In this document: in pieces, positions 51,059 to 60,000 of the stretch | Numbering within the stretch: position 1 is the first letter of the stretch | Layout of the letters: each line of letters opens with the position of its first letter | Origin: Euglena gracilis | Lineage: Eukaryota; Euglenida; Euglenophyceae; Euglenales | Assembly: GCA_039621445.1 (NCBI GenBank) | Contig: CP154955.1 | Span: 41,176,426-41,240,425 of the forward strand | Length of the DNA: 64,000 bases | Reading direction: 5' to 3' | Translations under genes and position numbers: made by a program | The notes under the pieces: model-generated | Told to the model about the DNA's origin: nothing | The model's input: the letters and a program-made list of their open reading frames with translations, nothing else | Databases searched by the model: none

Positions 51059-54000
51059 CATACACACGCATGAACGCACACACACACACACACACAGCAC
51101 ACATGCACGCACGCATGCACGCGCGCGCACACACACAAATAACCACACAGTTTGCACTGAATGCCCAGCTTTCACTTTCTCGATTTTTACAAAGAGTGAG
51201 ATGACCCAACACCCTCAGAGCTGCCATCCCACCTCTTCGAGCATTCAGTTGCAGAGTAGCATTCAGGACAAGAGCAACCTTGGGGTCCGAACAGTCGATG
51301 CGCTCGAAGTTCGGCATCGCCTTCACCTGGATATGGGTCTCCCGCCCCTCTGCTGCCGCCACCGGGAAACGGGCGTAGAAGAACATGTTGGGGACAGGGG
51401 TCCCCTGGTACTGCTTGTTGTGTCTCATTCAGTGGCACAATGCAGAGTGGAAAGAAAGAGGCTGGCGCCCGGGGGTGAGAAATGCAGGCGGAAGAATGGC
51501 TTGTTGAATATACATATAAAAAATACATGTGCATCCAGTTTTACGTAAATATATGCACACATGCATTAAATATACATACAAATATTATAAATATAATATA
51601 ACATATTATTATACATCAATAATGCAAATGGTGCAAGGGAATGACTACAGATCAAATGCAAGAAACCCCGAGAAATGAATTTTGAGGAAGAAACGTTGCA
51701 CCCTCGGGGAAGTAGACCAGACTGCTGACAAAAACTCTGAGCCACCGCAACCCACTCCGCAAAAGCCACCCCCTCCAACCGCCCTCACACAATCTCAGCC
51801 GCCGCGGCAGCAATCAGACAAAGTCAGGGGCCGACCCCTGGGCCGGCACCGACATGCCCACCAGGGCGGTGTGGGAGCGCTCCAGCGGGAAGGAGTCCTG
51901 CAGCACCACCCCCTTGTCCCGGCTGACGAACAGCGTCGCAACCTGCGGGCAGCGGCACACCCATTTGAACCCTCCAAAAAGAGGGCTGGCTGAGGGGGAT
52001 GGACGGCTGTGCTAAGGCTGGCCGGGATGTCCCTGTTGGAGAGTTTTCGTATTCAGGGTGTGTGGGATGAGAACACCCAATTTGAGAATGTCCTGTGCTT
52101 CTTGGGCGAAAAGCTCCGGAGTGAGAACTTCAACTTTTTAACGGATTTGCGGATTGAACTTCTCTTTTTGTTAATCGAGTGAGTAGCACCATTTACACGG
52201 ATGGCAGCAACCATTCTGTCGTCAGAGGAGGGGACCTACACTTTGGGGCCCCGCATGGTGCAACCCCACCTCCCAGGACCAAGACGGCGGCAAGCCACCT
52301 CAATGCGGGTGGACGTCTCCACCTCGTCCGCCCCTCCGCTGTCCGCTCCAAACCGCCGGGTCTCGTGCCAACGTCCTTTTGACGGGGCTGGGAGCGGAGC
52401 CCGCACAGAAGCATCTGCCCCCTTCCAGTAGATGGGTAACCGAGCCTTATGGCCGGCACTGAATTTGGCTGCGACACCCGACACTTGAGCTGCGGCCCCA
52501 AGAATTAGTTCTTCGATCACGGGTGCACGTTACGCTGACTGTTCCAGGAGTCTTGGCCAATTATTCCCGTCCCGTTGTGACCAGCTATTTCTTTAATGGT
52601 TGGTGACCTGGTAGCCCAGGAGGTTGAGTTCGGGACGAGTGGGAACAGAATAATTTTCCACCCAAAACTGACCCCAGAAAAGTTGCCCCAAGAAAACCCT
52701 CTGCTTCGGGCCATTTGGTCCACTTGTCACTGCATATTGAAGGGGCCAAGGGTCCAGACCCCACCCGGGAAGCTGTCATGCGACCGAACAGCTGGTAGAG
52801 GGACCCTGACAGCTTCCCGGGCGGTACGTGGCACGTTCTTGTGCATGACAGTTTCCTGGGGGGGGGGGCAATTGTGCAAAAAAATGGACAAACGGACGAA
52901 ACACACGAAGGCCTGTATTGGAGCCCTGATACACCCCACTTGATGATGACCCCCCGATGCTCCCTTTCCCCCAAAGGGACACAGGGGCTCGCACCCGACG
53001 AGGCGGGGCTCCACATCGTCCCAGCAGTGGGAGATTGGGAACCGCCGGTACTTGGCGAAGTCCAGTGAATAAAGCTTGTCCGCCTCCACGTCGTACACAT
53101 GGCGGCAGGGCGGGATGATTTGGGGAAATAAACTGAAAACATTTCCCGGCAGCATTTGAAGAAAAAAAACCCAGAAAAAAAACAACAACAAAAAGCCACA
53201 AAAAAAATACTTGTGTTCCCTCTACTCAAACCCTCCAGAGCACATTCCCCCCCGAGGGTAGGGCTGCTTCAGCCAGCCCCGCTTTCAGCCAGCCCAGCTG
53301 CAGCAGCTCCCCTCCTGGGCGTGCTGCTAGCCTGGTTAGCCAGCCACTTTTTCCCACCAAAGATTATGGGGGGTATTGTCCAAAAAAAAATGGCCAAAAA
53401 TGGTGTTTTTGAGGTTTTTGGGGGATTGGTGTTCATTGCTGAAGCGGCAGCCCTAAACCTCCACCAAACCTGCTTTGGAGGAAGTTTGGAGGCAAGGATA
53501 ACCTTTCACTCGTGCTGGAAACCCCAAATGTGCATTCATGATTAATTGATCCCCCATGATTTTCCTGGACAAAACCGAGAGAGGTGTGAAGACACGTGAA
53601 GGTTTGTTTTGAGGTCATCAATTGCCACACATTCCACCACCTGACCTAAATGCCTGAAAAGAAAGATGCATCGAAAATGTTGCTGCACACAGAACTTCGG
53701 GGAGCCTCAAACCCTCAAGAACTCAAGCCCTCCCTGTGCGGAAGCGCGTGTCGGGGGTCATGTGCCCGGCGGCATCCTTCACCCGGCACAGGAGGCTCAC
53801 CTGACACGGGGGGTTGGCAAAACTATCAGTCGCCAGCAAAACACAAGGTGGACTCAAACATGAACTGATGAAAAAGACGGAAATGTGGCTCCTTTTTTCA
53901 GGCGATATTAAAAATACTTTCAAAAAAATTCAATTCAAGTGTGGGGTCGACCCAAGTGGGGGTTACACCCCCCCCACAAACCGTGTCCTGAAACACATAT

Positions 54001-57000
54001 GATGAGCAACAGTTGGTTGGTTGGGTCATCAACCAAAACTGATGCAAACCGCCAATGAAATCACCAAAGAAACCCCGGAGGCGTCAGAAGGAAATTGCTC
54101 TGGTTTGGGTCGCAAATCAAACCATCCCTTACGGACCCCTCCAGGGGCTTTCAAAAAGCCAGTCAGTCGCTTTCAAAAACCAGTCACCCACTTCCAAATC
54201 ACTCTGGCCACTCGGGCCAAAAAGGCCAAAAAATCAATGGATTTGGCCAAAAGAATTTCCGGCACCTTCGGCGTCGGGTGGCCACTTTTGGCCACTCCTC
54301 ACGGGGGGGGGGGGGGTACGCTGGCCCGGCCTCAAAGGGGAAAAAAGCACAAAATGTGCAAAATCTGAAAACCTGAGAGAAAAGTGTAAAAACCACGAAA
54401 ATTTGTTTTCAGGTAAACGGTGAAGCTGGTTGTGCAAATGGACACGAATTGGTGCGAGGGATTGGTGGCGTAGGTTTCAACAGACACTGACTGCATTGCA
54501 ACCATACATTGCTTACCACCCCACCAGGGAGGTGACTGACTGGGTTTTAGCTCTAGACTGCCTTCCCAGGAGGTGGGGTCGGCCAGCAGGAATGCAGGAG
54601 GGGGGAGTTTCACATTTTTTCGCATTTTTGTGCTTTTTTGTGCATTTTGAATTTTTTAAAAATTTTCAAAAATGCGCATTTTGGCACATTTTTGGCATTT
54701 GCACATTTTTTTTCAGCGCATTTTTTTGTGATTTTTGGTTTTTTTTGGTGGATTACCCAATTTTTTGCATTTTTTGACATTTTTGCCCATTTTTTGCATT
54801 TTTTGAAATTTTTGAATTTTTGAAACTGACATTTTCTTCACAGTTCCACACAATAGCCACATTCAGTGCCATTTTTGCATGCTTTTTCGGCAATTTTTGA
54901 ATCAGATTAAGTGCGAAATGCCTAAGCATTACTGCCAAAGCATCTCCTCCAGCAATTGCCCCAATCAGGAAGGGGGAGCACCTTCGTCCCAGAGCTGTTC
55001 AGGCGGAGGGACAGGATCTCGGTGCCGGCCTCCGGGAAGATGTTCTTTGCCACGCCGTGCCCCTTCACATCCTTCCCCAGCCGCCACAGCTTCGGGGGCC
55101 CGTGCAACTGCTTGGCTGGGGGGAACAGGTCAGTTGCCCACGGCCTTCAGCATGGGGGGGGTACAAAAAAAAGAAAACTAAAAACACAAAAAAAATACAC
55201 AAAAATACACAAAAAATATACAAAAAAAAACACAAAAAAAACACAAAAAAACACAAAAAAATTGAATCGAAAATCACACAAAAAAAAACGAATTTATGTC
55301 CCCCCCCCCTCCCTGCCTTCAGCACCCTTGCCTGGTATATGCCCCGGGCGGAGTAATCTCTGGTGCCGGATGAAACCATCCATCGGCAGGGTTGCACGGA
55401 AGCCTGTTGCGCAAATAAAAAGAAAAAAGCTTAAGTGCGAATTAGGCCGCCTAAGTGTTGGTGGAGGCTGACCCTCCCCATCAACCACCCATCAGATTCC
55501 AGGATTTCTCTTCGGCCCTCAGCCACTTCAGCCCCTGAGGTGCAAACGGGGTCAAGCAATTGAATGGTCAGGCCGTGCTTGGACGTGGCGGCCGCCAAGA
55601 AATCGCCGCGGACGTCCATCGAGGTCGGCTCCCCTGCAAGAGATGGCGGCCTGGCAGGTTGGCGTGGGAGAATGGGTCCAGGGGCCCCCAGTTGGGGCCA
55701 TAAGGTCGCTTAGTGACCCCCCCCTTTTCCACTTTTCCTGGGCCCCGCCCACTTTTTTTTTGAAAATCGGTGTTGTTGTGTGGCCTTTTTCTTTGAGGAA
55801 AGTGCTTCGTTTTTTTGCTTCAACAGCCCAGCCTGGGTTCGAGGGTCCCAACTGTAGGTTCATTTAACACCTGTGTGACCCCCCAAGAGGAGTGGGTGGT
55901 GGCTTTTCAAGGGTGGGCGGGTGGGTCGCTGGACCCCCCCCCCCCAGCGGGTGAGGTGCGCCATAAGTCAGATTTTGGCCTCAACGCAGGCTGGGTCAGA
56001 AAACTTGTTCAAGGGGGTTGGGCCAATTTTGGCTGGATTTTGGACCTGTATGGAAGGGACTCATCCATACACCCCCAGTGGATGATGCATTTTCTTCCTC
56101 TCCGTAATTTTTCCTGTTCTGGCTAGAATTGATTTTTTTGGGCTAACAGTTGCGTATTTTTGGAACTGGCAGTTCAAAAGGGTACCATGAAATTTCTATT
56201 TTTTTTGAAATTTGCGCACACATCTACATCTATTTAAGGTTTCAGACCCTTCCCCCGCAGAGGGACTGCGACAGCCAGCCCCGATTTCGGTCCAGCTGCA
56301 GCAGCATCCCCCTGGGGGTGGCTGCCAGCCTAGCCAGCCAACCCTGTTTGTTAAGTCCAGCTCTGGCATTTCTCTGGCAAACCTTCGCTTTCGGTGAACT
56401 GCAACGTCTGGATCTTGTGGCCCTGGTGGTTATGGACCTGGGGGGGAGCAAGCGGCAGGGGGCAGGGCAGGGCTGTGCGGGAGGACCTGGTGGGGGGTCT
56501 ACCCCTCCACCACAGCATTTTCACAGGTTTTTAACAAATCCACCTGGCGCAAAAAGCGCCGGGAAAAATGTTGGGGGTCGAAAATTGGTGCTCCCGCAAA
56601 TACGGGAGGGGGTGGGGGGGTCGACCCCCCACCCACCACCCTGGTTGTTTGGCCGATTTCCGTTCTGCCCTGGGGGCAGGGGCTTGGTGCCATGGTTCAT
56701 CCTCCGCCGCCTGAACATGCGCCGCATCAAATCTCCAGCAATGGAGACCCAGGAATAGGCACCAGGATGGTTGTGCCGATTTGCAGCGAGCAATTCTGGC
56801 GGTTTGCATTCTTAAAATCTGTGTTCAGTTTGCATTCTTAAAAATTCTTGTGACCTGGACAAAGAGCACAAAGCTCCAGCGAAAAATGAGGAAAACACTT
56901 CATATTATCCAGACTCTCCAACAGGCACAAGGCGTGAGGACGTTTCCAAAAAATTATCGGCAATGCAGGTTGATGGACCGCCGGGAAATAAGAACTCTGA

Positions 57001-60000
57001 GCTGGCAGCACCCAGATGCCGCAAGAGAAATTGTTGAGAAATTGTACATAATTTATGATAGCCATCCTCCAGCCAGCCCCTTTCCAAAGTCCAGTTGAAA
57101 AAAAGTAATCAAAAATGAAAATTTCAAAAAATGGCGTTTTTGAGGGTTTTGATGTTGTCACATTTTGTCACATGTTGTCATGGCATGTTGCCACTTTTTT
57201 TTTGGAAACAGTGTTCTTTCGGTCGCTTTTTTGGTGCTTGTCTGATTATGACCCAGCCCAGGTTTCCACCACAGTCCGCAGGGCTTGTTGAGACCCAAAT
57301 TTCTAACCCTAGCCAGCAACACCCAGGGTCCTTTGAGAGGGAAAGCATTCATCCTCATGGGCAGGTACACAGGATCAAAGATGATTTTGCTGCCCAACCA
57401 GTATTCCAAACTTTTTGGAATAGCTTTTCCAAAACAACACCGAAACACCCCTTCCCCCCGAAATTTCCCCCCCCCCCCGAAATTTGATGGTTTAGCTCAA
57501 TATGCAGTCTTTATTACCCCAATATCCCACAAAAAGGGGGAATTATTTGTTATTCTTGTCTGTCAATGATCCCATTTCATTGCCATCTAAGCATACCCGG
57601 AATATTATTGTGTCAGGATGCGGGGCAATTTTGCCTGGGGAAGACCCAACTGGGGTTTGTTGACTGTGGGCAGGTACATAGCATGAGGACCCCCACAGGG
57701 TGCCAGAAAGAAGCCAGGTTGCGAACATTTGGAAATTACTTTTGAAACATCACTCCGAATTGTACTGACTCTGTTTTTTTTTCGTGGAGGAACGGCGGCT
57801 GGGCCGAAAACGGGGGTTGGCTGCACCGACCCCCCCTGGAGTGTGAAAAACCTTAAGAGGTGTGCGCACCGCTTGGGCAGTGCTATTGGCTGACCTAACA
57901 AAAAGCCCCTGGATATTTCACAGAGCAAAACAAACATTTGTCAAAAAAGACTTAACAAAGAATTAAAAGATCCAATGAAGACTGATGCTGGCATTGTTTA
58001 TTCCATCACCCCCACCCCCAAACGAGATCGACATCAATTTATACCTCGATGCGGCTGCCCTTTGCAATGAAGAGGAAGTCCGAGTGGACAGCTGCGGTGG
58101 CCGAGGGTTGGTCGAACGTCTGGAGCAATTTGGGGGCCTCTGCATCCTGCGCCTGTGGGGGAGGAGGGCAGAAGAGCTGACTCCTTAGCTTGTCTTCTGC
58201 TTTGTGCCATTTGGATCTGGCCAGACCAGCTGCAAACCCCACGCCTCCAGATGAATGAGGAAATCCTTAGAACCAATTTGTCTTTGGTGTGACCTTATGG
58301 CAAAACTTGTATCGCTTGCCAATTTTTGTGTTCCCTTCAAGCCCATCCCTGCTCTGTCCTGCTCCGCAAAAGAAAGTACACAATGCCTGTGGTCATAACC
58401 CCCCCCCAAAAATAAAGCCCCCCCCACCCCAGGTATAAAGCCCCCTCCCCTGGGGGTTTGGTTTTGCCGCCCAAATATAAAGCCTCCCCCAACATGGAGC
58501 CAGATGCTGGGGTCATTAAGAAATATTTTTGGGTGGAAACATTTTTTTCACCAGAAATGCTCGATTTTGGGTAAGAATTGTATATTATTGCGAAAAATTG
58601 GAGGTGCACAATGAAAATTTGGCATAAAATTGGTATTTGGCCACAATTGAAGGCCGCCGAAGGGTCTAGAGGCCACCCGAAAAATTTTGATTTCTCCCCC
58701 CCCCAAATGTAAAGTCCCCCCTGTGGGTCTTGAAATCCCGCCAAAATATAAAGCCGGGGGCTACATATTAGGGGGGGGTACTGCAACCTCTCCCCCAAAC
58801 CCGCAGGTGCAACCATACCCACACACTCAAGAACATGCACACACGCGAGCGCATGCACACATACACAACACGCCCACGCCCACATGCGCACACGCACACG
58901 CACAGCACACGCGTGCACATACACACATGCACACACACCTGGTACAGCTCCACCTTCTTGCCATCCCACACGCAGAAGCTCTTGCCATAGAGGTCCAGCC
59001 CCTTAATGCGCAGCGCGCTGCGGACAGTGTGGCTCGCCCGGGGGGGCTCCGTCGTCTCGAGGAAGACGGACTCCGGGGACAGCTGGATGACGGCCACGGA
59101 GGTGCCCATCTTGCGCTTCAGCACCGTCTCGTGCAGGATGCTGCCGGTAAAATGGTAAAATGGTGGCCAACCCCACACTGTTGTGGAAGCAGGACCCCCC
59201 TTCCAACAGGGGGGGAGGCCTGGTGGAGGGTGGAGCACGCCACATCGGTTGTATGCTCGAATCCATGGGCGGTAGAGGGCCGCCTCCCACCACCACCGCC
59301 CCTTTCAGTTTCCCGGGGGCACCGGTTTTTTAGGCCAATCGTTTTCTTTTTGCACCAAAGGCGCCGAAATATTTTTCCTCGTGCCGGAACATTTTGGGTG
59401 GGTGGTGCACCCACCTCCCGGGCGGTGAAAACCACTTGTGCCAGTATGCAAGTTTTGCACTGCGATTCCTTTTGGTATGACATTTTTCCACTGGATTTGG
59501 ACGTTTTGGATATTTTTGATGAATTATTTTAAGATATTATTTTGTGCTTATGCTCTTTGGGGGGAAAGTGTGAATGCTTGCCCTAAACACTGTGCCCAAA
59601 CCGGGGGGACTGTGCAACAAAGCACCTCAGAATGTGCCATGCAAAAATGAAAAAAACAATGCAAAAAATGCAAGTTGCATGAAAATTCCTTCAGGAGCTC
59701 ATCAGGGTTGTACACTTTTCTCCTGGAGAGGACCTGAAAAAAATTCACCTCCTCTTGGGATTTTTTCCTTTGTGAATTATTTTTTGCCTTATTTGTCATG
59801 CAACACGGTGCGAGTTCATCGGTGGACAGGGGAGGTTATGTTGCATGCACTTACACGTCACTGTGCAGGGGGGAGTTGATATCGGCGGCCATCAAAAAAA
59901 CTGTTGAAAACCTGTGGAAGTGTTGATATTGGGAACATACACATTTCTGCCGGAGGAGACTTCGAAAAATTTCACCCCTGGCAACATTGGTGGATGTTTT

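Noticed and set aside
55320-55400. Possible exon between IFT140 exons 7 and 8
   Set aside because: No frame matches IFT140, and exons 7 and 8 join in phase without it.
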